Assembly: GCA_023441055.1 (NCBI GenBank)
Contig: JAEZQY010000047.1
Location: 1-64,000 of the forward strand
Source: Bacillota bacterium
GTDB taxonomy: Bacteria; Bacillota; Bacilli; Paenibacillales; UBA4045
Direction of reading: 5' to 3'
Length of the DNA stretch: 64,000 nt
The position numbers were made by a program, and so were the translations under genes. Below are positions 43,350-51,093 of the stretch, piece after piece. The number at the start of each line of letters is the position of its first letter. The first letter of the stretch is position 1. The notes beneath the pieces were generated by a model that was not told where the DNA came from, ran no database searches, and saw only the letters and a program-made list of their open reading frames with translations.

Positions 43350-44552
43350 CTATTCGGACATGAATTGCTTGACCTGAATCAGATACTCGGCAGCCGAGGA
43401 TTGAACCTGCCACATATAGGCTGTAGAAGGCTTCTTCTGGTATTGCTCAATCGACTTCATTCCGCTGTTAAGCGCTGTGTTCATGCCTTGAATCAGCACC
43501 TTCTCCAGATCAGAACCTGTCATCGCCAGTTGATTGACTTCAGTCGTCCACGTCTGATGCGAGGATTGAAGCGCAGCGATCTGTTCATCTCCTAATGGCT
43601 TGGGAGAAGCTTGGTGCAGATGCGGCACGGAGACAGCAATCAGCTGATCTACTAGCTGCTGACCTGCTGACAAATAACGCTGCAGCAAATCTGGTTCCGA
43701 TGACACCCAGGTGAATGTACGACCAGCAGGAAGTTCGAACGGCTTAATGAACACCTCGAGTCCTTCCTCTCTCATATGTTCGCTTATCAGCAATGCATCA
43801 TCCCGGTCCTGCGCCGCACCCGCGTACACAATCCATTGCTCCTGCTTCTCTATCGCCCCGGCGAATCCACTGTCCTTGAGCTGGGTGGCTGCCAGTTCTG
43901 CGCCTTCCTGGCTGGAGAATACACCGTTCTGGACGAGGTAGTAACTGCCGCCTATGCCGCTCACCGATACTGGCTGAATACCTAGCGGCTCATTCCCCTC
44001 ATCGCCCGGCGACTCTATGTTATCCGACAGAGTGTCTACAGGGACTTTCACACTCTGAAGAATAGGATCAGACTCGCTCGTAACTGGGAGCAGGTTACCT
44101 CGCTCCTGGAACAATGACAGCACGAACATACCTAGCAACAGACCGGTAAGCACCGCGCCTGTGACAGCGCTCATCAAGCCGAGCCAATTGCCCTTGTGTC
44201 TGGCCTTGCGAACGAAGGAGACAGCAGCCGGAGTATCCTCATAGAAGGGGAGATGCTGGAATACTTGCTCAGCCTCGCTTGCCGTGTAATATAATGGCGC
44301 GCCAGCTTCTTGATTCTCATCGGCTTGCAGCGGGCTGCCACGTCCAGCCGCATGATCCGCATGCTTCGATTGATCGGCTTGTGAGCTGCGGATTAACCGT
44401 TCAATTCTTGTTGTTTCATCCTCTTGATAGAGCGGGATAACCTTACCCGCCTCACGTTCGAGAGCTGGCGGCACAGGCTGAGCCCTGTTCTCCTCCAGAG
44501 GTGGTTGGTTTATTCTCTGATCGAATCGGTAGGTGATCCTCGCCTTGCTCAT
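43350..44552 (-). CDS. SPOR-domain membrane protein at the spoIIB position
   Basis: 400-aa protein: long cytoplasmic N terminus (1-118, acidic/Gln-rich), one membrane helix (about 122-148), and a SPOR domain (about 200-270, SYYLVQNGVFSSQEGAELAATQLKDSGFAG) that would bind denuded septal glycan. The C-terminal 130 residues are helical with no recognised domain. B. subtilis SpoIIB has the same layout and genomic position next to radC/maf, and helps engulfment; orthology is likely but sequence similarity outside SPOR is low. It lies 69 bp after the yknZ-like gene on the same strand and ends at a terminator, so could share its transcript. Confidence 0.75.
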   Translation of the reverse strand: MSKARITYRFDQRINQPPLEENRAQPVPPALEREAGKVIPLYQEDETTRIERLIRSSQADQSKHADHAAGRGSPLQADENQEAGAPLYYTASEAEQVFQHLPFYEDTPAAVSFVRKARHKGNWLGLMSAVTGAVLTGLLLGMFVLSLFQERGNLLPVTSESDPILQSVKVPVDTLSDNIESPGDEGNEPLGIQPVSVSGIGGSYYLVQNGVFSSQEGAELAATQLKDSGFAGAIEKQEQWIVYAGAAQDRDDALLISEHMREEGLEVFIKPFELPAGRTFTWVSSEPDLLQRYLSAGQQLVDQLIAVSVPHLHQASPKPLGDEQIAALQSSHQTWTTEVNQLAMTGSDLEKVLIQGMNTALNSGMKSIEQYQKKPSTAYMWQVQSSAAEYLIQVKQFMSE

Positions 44553-44621
44553 GCCACTCTCTCCTTGTCCAGTGCTATTGTATTAACACCTTATGAGAGA
44601 GGACAGACAATTATGACTGAT

Positions 44622-45821
44622 CTACTCGTAGCGCAGCGCTTCGATTGGTTGTAAGCGAGAAGCCTTATTGGCCGGGTATAACCCGAAGAATACGCCGACT
44701 GCTGCCGAGAAGAAGAAGGCAAGCAGCATAGCCCACCAAGACACCAGGAACGGCCACCCTGTCACAAGCGCGAATATCGATGATGCCAGCAAGCCCAACA
44801 GTGCCCCTATCAACCCACCGAAGAAGGAGAGAATAACCGCTTCTATAATGAATTGGCCCATAATTGCCCCAGGAGTCGCACCAATCGCTTTGCGAATGCC
44901 AATTTCTCTAGTCCGCTCAGTCACTGACACGAGCATAATATTCATAACTCCTATACCGCCGACCAGCAGCGAGATGCCAGCAATCGAGCCGATAATCGTC
45001 TGGAGAATGTTGAAGACAGCGCTGATCTGAGATTGCGCCTCCTCGCCTGTCTGTGCCAGATAGGCTCGTTCTGTCGTATTATGCCGCTTAGCCAGAAGCT
45101 TCTTCACCTCGGTGATTAATTCCGACACGGCAGCCGGGTCGCCTAGTTCCGTGGTCGCTTGAAGCATGTCTACACGGCCACCCTCCAGCCCATTGGGTAT
45201 ACTATTCAGCGGCATATAGGCATTATACATCTCGCCGCCGAACGAACTGAGCAGCGAGTCTTCCTTCTCATACACGCCGATAACCCGATACAGCTTGCCG
45301 TCCATCGTCAGCCTCTTATTAATCGTAGCAGATGCGCCGCCATAATACTTATCAGCGAATGCCGAATCGACAATAACGACACGCTGCCTAGCCCTATCCT
45401 CTGCTTCATTGTAGAATCGGCCTGCCAGAAGCTTGATATTCTCTTGCTTATACAGATCCGCGCTGCCAGCATATGTGGTGAACCTCGCTGATTCCCGATT
45501 GAACTTGGCCTCTAGCGACAGCGAGACCAGACCTGAGATCGTGTCTATGCCTTCGAGCCTCTTGATCTGATCGATGTCTCTCGTCGTAATAGATAGATCA
45601 TTCTGAGCGCTCATCATCTCGAAATTCGGATAGAGGACGAAGAAGCCCTCTCCGTACTTGGATATCTCGGATAATACCGAGTTCTTGCCCGCCTCGCCGA
45701 TCGATACAACGGTCACGACAGCGGCAACACCGACAACAATTCCAATAATCGTCAAGAAGGAGCGCATCTTGTTCAAGCGCAGATTCTCGAAAGCGACCGT
45801 CACATATTCCCATATGCTCAT
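44622..45821 (-). CDS. yknZ: MacB/FtsX-type ABC transporter permease (YknZ-like)
   Basis: 399-aa permease with the MacB layout: one N-terminal membrane helix (about 20-42), a large extracytoplasmic MacB_PCD domain (about 45-245), and three C-terminal helices (about 275-385) with the FtsX signature MLVSVTERTREIGIRKAIGATPGAI. It would form a mechanotransmission pump with the adjacent ATPase and YknX-like adaptor. The ATG overlaps the ATPase stop by 4 bp. Together with YIP1, HlyD-like and ATPase genes in this exact order it matches B. subtilis yknWXYZ, which protects cells from the SDP peptide. Confidence 0.85.
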   Translation of the reverse strand: MSIWEYVTVAFENLRLNKMRSFLTIIGIVVGVAAVVTVVSIGEAGKNSVLSEISKYGEGFFVLYPNFEMMSAQNDLSITTRDIDQIKRLEGIDTISGLVSLSLEAKFNRESARFTTYAGSADLYKQENIKLLAGRFYNEAEDRARQRVVIVDSAFADKYYGGASATINKRLTMDGKLYRVIGVYEKEDSLLSSFGGEMYNAYMPLNSIPNGLEGGRVDMLQATTELGDPAAVSELITEVKKLLAKRHNTTERAYLAQTGEEAQSQISAVFNILQTIIGSIAGISLLVGGIGVMNIMLVSVTERTREIGIRKAIGATPGAIMGQFIIEAVILSFFGGLIGALLGLLASSIFALVTGWPFLVSWWAMLLAFFFSAAVGVFFGLYPANKASRLQPIEALRYE

Positions 45822-46510
45822 AGCGCAGCGATGCCTCCCTTCACACGATCATCGCGAATCTCGCCGTCGCCGAAGCGAACGATACGTTGGGCATAGTCTG
45901 CTATATCCTGTTCATGAGTAACTAATATGACCGTGGCGCCCTCTTGATTAATCTCAGTGAACAGCTCCATAATCTCGACTGAAGTCTTCGTATCGAGATT
46001 GCCCGTCGGTTCATCAGCCAGCAGGATGGAAGGTTGCATCGCTAGCGCGCGTGCAATTGCTACCCGCTGCTTCTGACCGCCTGACAGCTCGATCGGACGA
46101 TGCTGCATACGCTCACTGAGCCCGACCTTGTGCAGCAGCGCTCGCGCGCGCTCTGTGCGCTCCGCCTTAGGAACGCCCCCATACATCATTGGAAGCTCCA
46201 CATTCTTGAGCACCGTTTGCCGACCGAGCAGATTAAAGCTCTGGAAGACGAATCCGATCTTGCGATTACGCACAACCGCAAGCTCCTCCTCGTTCAGCGC
46301 CTGCACCTCCTGACCATCTAACCGGTATATGCCGGTAGTTGGAATGTCCAGGCACCCCATAACATTCATCATTGTGGACTTACCGGAACCAGAAGGTCCC
46401 ATGATGGCCACGAACTCGCCTTTATCTATGGAGAGTTCGACCGGATGCAGCGCTGTAACCTCCAGTTCACCGAGACGATAGGTCTTCGAAATCCCCTTCA
46501 GCTCTATCAT
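45818..46510 (-). CDS. yknY: MacB/LolD-type ABC transporter ATPase (YknY-like)
   Basis: 230-aa ATPase. Walker A GPSGSGKST (38-46), signature LSGGQKQR (about 142), Walker B ILLADEPTGNLD and the switch His in LVTHEQD. Overlaps yknX and yknZ by 4 bp at each end, so the three are translationally coupled. Powers the YknZ-like permease. Confidence 0.93.
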   Translation of the reverse strand: MIELKGISKTYRLGELEVTALHPVELSIDKGEFVAIMGPSGSGKSTMMNVMGCLDIPTTGIYRLDGQEVQALNEEELAVVRNRKIGFVFQSFNLLGRQTVLKNVELPMMYGGVPKAERTERARALLHKVGLSERMQHRPIELSGGQKQRVAIARALAMQPSILLADEPTGNLDTKTSVEIMELFTEINQEGATVILVTHEQDIADYAQRIVRFGDGEIRDDRVKGGIAAL

Positions 46511-47571
46511 TTGGGTTTCACCTTTTTCCCAGCACTCAATCCATCCGGGACAGGTCCAATGACCTGATCACTCGCGCGCAATCCATCCAGGATCTCAACA
46601 AACTCCCCATCATCCATGCCTAGCGTGACCTCACGTTCAACAGCCACCCCATCCTCAATCATATAGACCAATGACTGATCGCTTTTCTGCTGCACTGCGT
46701 TGAGCGGAAGCTGAAGCTGTGATTGTTCCGAGACTACAATCTCAATCGATGCGTTATAGCCCGGACGCAATTCCTCATTCTCACCCTCTACATCAACCCA
46801 TAGCTCAACAGACGGGTCTCTGGAAGTCACATCCGCCAATTCAGCAACCGGGGACAAGTAGATTAGCTCGCCTCGGAATTCACTGCCGAAGGCATCTCCT
46901 GTTACCGTGACAGGCATGCCCGTCTCGACCTTATTAGCATCGAGCTCATTTAAGTAAGCCGTAACCTTAAGTTCATTAGTCTGAGTTACCGTGATTGCGG
47001 CTAGTCCTTGCGAAACCATCTGTCCCTCTACAACCTCAATGCGAGTAATGACTCCACCGAGATCTGCCTTGAGCTCCCGCTGCGCAATCTTCTGCTCCAA
47101 GCTTCTAATGCTCATCTCAATCTGCTCCAGACGGAGGCGGTACATCTCCTGCTCGTTCTGATCAATCAGATCATCAGCACTCTTACCGGCGATCAGCTCT
47201 GCCTTCGCATTCTCCAGCGCCTGCTTGCGATAACGCCGTTGCTCCGTAACAATCATCTCGCGATTATTTTGTTCAATTCGAATTTGTTCCTCCCAATCCT
47301 CAATCCCCATCGTAAGCAATGTTTGCCCCTTGGTCACTGGATCGCCAACATGAACTGCGAGATTCTTTACTCTACCGCTGATTGGAATGAAGTGCGTTCT
47401 GACATCCATAGATTCAAGCTTTCCGCTTGCATATACACTATCACGAATAACACCGTCTGCGGCTTCGACCATGCTGACAGGAATACTCTTGTTCAAGCTA
47501 TAGACTTGATAGCCGAATAGCGCCGCTGTTGTGACAACAATAATGGTACCAATTATGATTTTTTTGCGCAT
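46507..47571 (-). CDS. yknX: HlyD/RND-type periplasmic adaptor-like protein (YknX-like)
   Basis: 354-aa membrane-fusion protein. An N-terminal anchor (about 5-22) is followed by split biotinyl-lipoyl halves (GRVKNLAVHVGDPVTKGQTLLT and ADLGGVITRIEVVEGQMVSQG) around an alpha-helical hairpin (about 95-165), then beta-barrel and membrane-proximal domains. In a Gram-positive cell such adaptors cap the ABC permease on the outside. SD AAGGGA is about 11 bases from ATG. Coupled to yknY by 4-bp overlap. Confidence 0.9.
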   Translation of the reverse strand: MRKKIIIGTIIVVTTAALFGYQVYSLNKSIPVSMVEAADGVIRDSVYASGKLESMDVRTHFIPISGRVKNLAVHVGDPVTKGQTLLTMGIEDWEEQIRIEQNNREMIVTEQRRYRKQALENAKAELIAGKSADDLIDQNEQEMYRLRLEQIEMSIRSLEQKIAQRELKADLGGVITRIEVVEGQMVSQGLAAITVTQTNELKVTAYLNELDANKVETGMPVTVTGDAFGSEFRGELIYLSPVAELADVTSRDPSVELWVDVEGENEELRPGYNASIEIVVSEQSQLQLPLNAVQQKSDQSLVYMIEDGVAVEREVTLGMDDGEFVEILDGLRASDQVIGPVPDGLSAGKKVKPK

Positions 47572-47586
47572 GATGCCAATTCCCTT

Positions 47587-48225
47587 CTATACGAAAAATG
47601 CGAATGGCACGTTGATTAGGATATAACCAGCAACAATCCAGATTGCTACACGCTTGACTGGCCGCTGTGCCATAACAGCTGTGCCAATTACCATCAATGC
47701 CACATACCAGATTGTGAACGGATTTATCATACTCGCTATACCGAACAGGAACCCTGACTTCTGCTCCATCACTGCACCCAGGCTAATCGTTAGATCATTT
47801 ACATTCTGAGCATCAGTCACGTTCGCCAGTATACCGGTTAACACACCGTTAATCAGTGAAGGAATAGTTGCCAGAATTGTCACCTTTACAAGCTGCATAT
47901 ATTTGGCTTCGCCGCGTACAACAAGATTCACCAGCAGCAAGAGCAATCCTGTAATGAAGACCATCGCGGCTACACCAATCGGTGAGAAAGCAACACCTGT
48001 ATAAATCGATACCTTTTTGAACATCTCTTGATCGAAGCCTGTGCCTTCAAGTTGTGTAAGATCCGTAGCGTCCAGTGTACGCTCGATGATTGGAATTTGC
48101 AGGATCGCCACGCCTAACGTAATCACGATCACCACGAGGAATGGGATTAGGAATGCCCCACCATTCTCTCTAATGTACTCAAAGGTTTTCTTTGGCGAAT
48201 GCAACACTGAAAATATAACGCTCAT
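47587..48225 (-). CDS. yknW: YIP1 family membrane protein (YknW-like)
   Basis: 212-aa protein with five membrane helices. N-terminal VIFSVLHSPKKTFEYIRENGG is typical of bacterial YIP1 proteins. In B. subtilis YknW controls assembly of the YknXYZ transporter. The second ATG (48225) is favoured because AGAGGGG is eight bases upstream; an ATG two codons earlier is possible. It starts the four-gene transporter set 80 bp after the M50 protease. Confidence 0.82.
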   Translation of the reverse strand: MSVIFSVLHSPKKTFEYIRENGGAFLIPFLVVIVITLGVAILQIPIIERTLDATDLTQLEGTGFDQEMFKKVSIYTGVAFSPIGVAAMVFITGLLLLLVNLVVRGEAKYMQLVKVTILATIPSLINGVLTGILANVTDAQNVNDLTISLGAVMEQKSGFLFGIASMINPFTIWYVALMVIGTAVMAQRPVKRVAIWIVAGYILINVPFAFFV

Positions 48226-48305
48226 GAACATATCCCCTCTCCATTATTTACCGCCATTTCATTCATGTCATGTAAGCTGAGCCCACTTGAAACTGGTTAT
48301 GTACC

Positions 48306-49547
48306 CTATTGATTACGGTTCTTCGAATAGTAAGGTTTCAATTCTTTACGCGACTGGCGCCAATTTCGCGTCCATGAATAGGCCAACAACACGATCTGCG
48401 CTGCAATCAGCAGCAAGATGACGACACCATCCAACGCTTGCCAGTGTAACATCCCCATTGAGAGATTCGTAAATCCCAGTGCTAGATGTTGGGCAGCATG
48501 ATTAAGCATATGGAGCAGCTGCGGGATAAAATAAAACACGAACAGGAAGCCCATACCGCTCATCCCCAGAACATAGATCAGCGAATAGGATCTAATCACT
48601 CGTTCTTCCCTTCGATCCCGCATGCTCGCCTTACTGGCGCCACTTATTCGAGCGCGCATCCACGCCTTCGCATCCTCCATCAAATGATAGCAGCCAGTTA
48701 TGTTCTCGAGCACATAGTACATGTCTGTCTTCATAAACAGCATGAACTGGAAGATGGTCATCATCGCAACCTGGAAGACCGCGATCTTAATCGCTCCATA
48801 GAGTACGGTATGAACAGGGTCAATATGATTTAATCCCAACAGCAGAACAAACAAGACCGCCTGGTCGATACACATCCCGCCGAGGTACGGAATATTCCGC
48901 TTGCGAGCGGGCAGACGCCATATCTCTTGCATCTCCGTCTCCATGACTACAAGGAATAATCGATTGCTGATTCGCCAGCGCGCCGGCAGGTCATTCGCGC
49001 GCAGCGCCAGCACATGTCCCGCCTCATGGATCAATAACAGCACCATCGAGAGACCGAGCCAGGTCGATAGATTGGCAATCATAATCTCGTATGGGAATAG
49101 ATCGACATGCTTCGGGATAGCATTCGGATGTTGAAGGAAGTATAGGATATTCAGGAGCAATAACAGTGAGTATCCAATCCATGCTGCAGGATGAAAGAAT
49201 ACGCGTCCTACCTTTGCCGGTATCCAAGTAAAGCCGCGAGGGACCGGCGAAGTCGTGAGTTGTGCCTCAACAGGTTGATTATCTATACTAGCTACCAGTC
49301 CCATCTCAACAAGCTGCTGAATGAAACTTGGAAGTTCAATGTCTTCATCTGGATAACGCAGCTCGAGCCCCCGTTGCGTCTCCTCTACCGTGTCTCCTGC
49401 CGCTAATCGCGCAATCGCGTCAACTCCGGGTCCCTCAAGCTCGTAAAATTCCGCATGATCCACTACTTCGATAATAGATTGATTCCGATCCGATCTGATC
49501 ATATAATTGTGAAAACTAACCTTGCTCTCCGGGCCTATAGGAATCAT
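48306..49547 (-). CDS. PqqD-domain M50 membrane metalloprotease (putative peptide maturase)
   Basis: 413-aa protein starting at ATG 49547 after GAGGAG. Residues about 20-88 form a PqqD-like winged-helix (AEFYELEGPGVDAIARLAAGDTVEE...FIQQLVEMGLV), a fold that binds precursor peptides in RiPP systems. The rest is polytopic: about seven helices, with the zinc motif HEAGH (His174, Glu175, His178) in one and a candidate third ligand Asp275 in MKTDMYYVL. This PqqD-plus-HExxH architecture is that of YydH-type putative peptide proteases. It follows the 24-aa mini-gene and a hairpin, and precedes the YknWXYZ-like genes. No radical SAM, YcaO or lanthipeptide enzyme is nearby. Confidence 0.85.
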   Translation of the reverse strand: MIPIGPESKVSFHNYMIRSDRNQSIIEVVDHAEFYELEGPGVDAIARLAAGDTVEETQRGLELRYPDEDIELPSFIQQLVEMGLVASIDNQPVEAQLTTSPVPRGFTWIPAKVGRVFFHPAAWIGYSLLLLLNILYFLQHPNAIPKHVDLFPYEIMIANLSTWLGLSMVLLLIHEAGHVLALRANDLPARWRISNRLFLVVMETEMQEIWRLPARKRNIPYLGGMCIDQAVLFVLLLGLNHIDPVHTVLYGAIKIAVFQVAMMTIFQFMLFMKTDMYYVLENITGCYHLMEDAKAWMRARISGASKASMRDRREERVIRSYSLIYVLGMSGMGFLFVFYFIPQLLHMLNHAAQHLALGFTNLSMGMLHWQALDGVVILLLIAAQIVLLAYSWTRNWRQSRKELKPYYSKNRNQ

Positions 49548-49564
49548 CGCAATCACTCCTCATT

Positions 49565-49596
49565 AAAACAGGTTGAGCTTTCGCTCAACCTGTTTT
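49565..49596 (-). terminator. Strong stem-loop between the mini-gene and the M50 protease gene
   Basis: AAAACAGGTTGAGC pairs perfectly with GCTCAACCTGTTTT around a GAAA tetraloop (minus-strand reading); the 3' arm ends in TTTT followed by AATG. It lies 15 bases after the mini-gene stop and 17 bases before the M50 start. It looks like a leaky terminator or mRNA-stabilising element that would make far more peptide message than downstream message. Confidence 0.8.
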
Positions 49597-49611
49597 ATAT
49601 CATCTTTATGA

Positions 49612-49686
49612 CTATGGACTGCAATTGCCGATAAACCAGCACCACCATCCTGTCGTCTTCGCTGACTTAAGTTTGCGAATTCTCAT
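49612..49686 (-). CDS. 24-residue Trp/Cys-rich peptide, candidate RiPP/bacteriocin precursor
   Basis: A 25-codon mini-gene: ATG at 49686, TAG at 49612. GAGGTG stands six bases before the ATG, and it starts 20 bases after the HD-GYP stop codon. The first 13 residues (MRIRKLKSAKTTG) are strongly basic and leader-like; residues 14-24 are WWCWFIGNCSP, with three Trp and two Cys (16 and 22) that could close a seven-residue disulfide ring. A strong stem-loop follows, then a PqqD/M50 protease and a YknWXYZ-type transporter. Basic leader, aromatic Cys core, terminator and processing/export genes are the classical layout of secreted peptides. Expression and maturation are inferred; I know no named family for it. 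Confidence 0.7.
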   Translation of the reverse strand: MRIRKLKSAKTTGWWCWFIGNCSP

Positions 49687-49706
49687 CAGTTACACCTCGC
49701 TCTCCT

Positions 49707-50867
49707 TTAATTTACTGCAAGATGCTCGCTTGCTCTTAATTTATGATGTTCTTTCTCATGCAGCTCCACCCATTTCGGATACACATTCCTGAAGTAAGGG
49801 ATTAATGCCGGATCATATTGAGAGCCTTCCCCATCTACTATCTGCAGATAAGCCTCTTCTGTGGACATCGCTCCTCTATAGGAGCGCTTACTGGTCATCG
49901 CATCGAAGGAATCCGCTATTGCGGCAATTCTAGCGATCAAGGGAATACGCGTCTCGCGCAACCCCTCCGGATAGCCCTTGCCATCCCAACGCTCATGATG
50001 ATAGAGCACGATGTCCTTGCAGAAATCCATATTTTCTATATCTTGCAGTGCTTCAGCGCCAACAAGCGGATGCTGCTTGACGATTTCATATTCTTCATCC
50101 GTCAGCTTGTCCGGCTTGGCTAGAATATAATCCGGTGTGTGGACTTTGCCTACGTCATGCAGCAAACAGGCCGCATAGATCAGCCGTAATTCATCCGAAT
50201 TATAGATGCCAATCTCCTGGGCCAGTGATGTGGCATATTCCGCAACTCGCTGACTATGTCCTTTGGTATAAGGGTCCTTCAGCTCCAGTGTTGTAATAAT
50301 GCCTTTGACTACCTTCTCGAAGCGGTTAATATAGGATTCATTCAACGCGCCGACAAAACTAATAAAACGTGAGAGGATAATATATGTGACTGTCGAGAGT
50401 GCAATCAATAAGCCGAGTCCTACCAAAACATCAGTAGACAAGAGCAACACACCAAGGATCACATATTTAAGTCCAATCCCCGATACAACCACCCAAAAAA
50501 AACGCTTATTTACAAATATAGGGGAGAAGAATAGAAAAAAGATTTCTGCTATACTCCCGCCTGTATAAGCAAAACCATCCCAAAACAAATGAACCTCGAT
50601 AACAAGACTAGTAGCAATGTAGGAAAAAAACATTGTGTACTTAATCGCGTATGCTTTCTTATTTTTCCACTGAAAATAACAAATAGGTAACAACCCATAC
50701 ATTGTTATATAGGGGATCAATTGATTAATATCGCGATATATATCTAGTGCAGTTTTCACAACAAAGATATCAACAGCAAAGATAACTGTAAGCAAAATAA
50801 TTATAAATAGTTTTGCCGCACGTTCTTCCTGTCCAATCAACGTATGGAGAAATGAGCGATTCGGCAC
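49707..50867 (-). CDS. HD-GYP domain membrane protein (putative c-di-GMP phosphodiesterase)
   Basis: 386-aa protein. GTG at 50867 is preceded by CAGGAGG at good spacing; the longest frame uses a TTG with no SD. Five or six membrane helices (about 20-175) precede a complete HD-GYP domain (about 185-365) with TKGHSQRVA, HDVGK (His237-Asp238), HHERWDGKGYP and ADSFDAMTS. Such domains hydrolyse cyclic di-GMP to GMP. The membrane half is noticeably more AT-rich than flanking genes. It may head the transcript that includes the 24-aa mini-gene, with murC's terminator just upstream. A 52-aa frame with a strong SD (50770-50928) overlaps its 5' end in another frame. Confidence 0.9.
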   Translation of the reverse strand: MPNRSFLHTLIGQEERAAKLFIIILLTVIFAVDIFVVKTALDIYRDINQLIPYITMYGLLPICYFQWKNKKAYAIKYTMFFSYIATSLVIEVHLFWDGFAYTGGSIAEIFFLFFSPIFVNKRFFWVVVSGIGLKYVILGVLLLSTDVLVGLGLLIALSTVTYIILSRFISFVGALNESYINRFEKVVKGIITTLELKDPYTKGHSQRVAEYATSLAQEIGIYNSDELRLIYAACLLHDVGKVHTPDYILAKPDKLTDEEYEIVKQHPLVGAEALQDIENMDFCKDIVLYHHERWDGKGYPEGLRETRIPLIARIAAIADSFDAMTSKRSYRGAMSTEEAYLQIVDGEGSQYDPALIPYFRNVYPKWVELHEKEHHKLRASEHLAVN

Positions 50868-51014
50868 GTGTACCCTCCTGTGCAAATGAGCGGCGAATTG
50901 AAGTGTATTGCATTTTTTCTACAATCATCTTCTTAATCCTCCTTATATTTCCTTAAATGAGTCTTTAGACCTACGGGTGTGTACTGAGTGTCTCATACTA
51001 CCACAAATTCCGAC

Positions 51015-51066
51015 AAAAAAAGCGTTTAAGTCTGGCGGTAAAGCACCTGCCAGAAAGCTTAAACGC
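51015..51066 (-). terminator. Intrinsic terminator after murC
   Basis: Minus strand GCGTTTAAG...CTGGC with complementary GCCAG...CTTAAACGC, loop about 12 bases, followed by seven T residues; 28 bases after the murC stop. Confidence 0.9.
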
Positions 51067-51093
51067 GTTGAGATACATCATCATCTGTCGATC

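Noticed and set aside
44553..44621. Sigma-E promoter for the SPOR gene (ATA-N16-CATAAGGT)
   Set aside because: Only a partial -10 match; could equally be read-through from the yknZ-like gene.
49707..50867. HD-GYP protein as an obligate member of the peptide system
   Set aside because: Spacing suggests co-transcription with the mini-gene, but HD-GYP proteins are common and nothing ties its activity to the peptide; kept as neighbour only.
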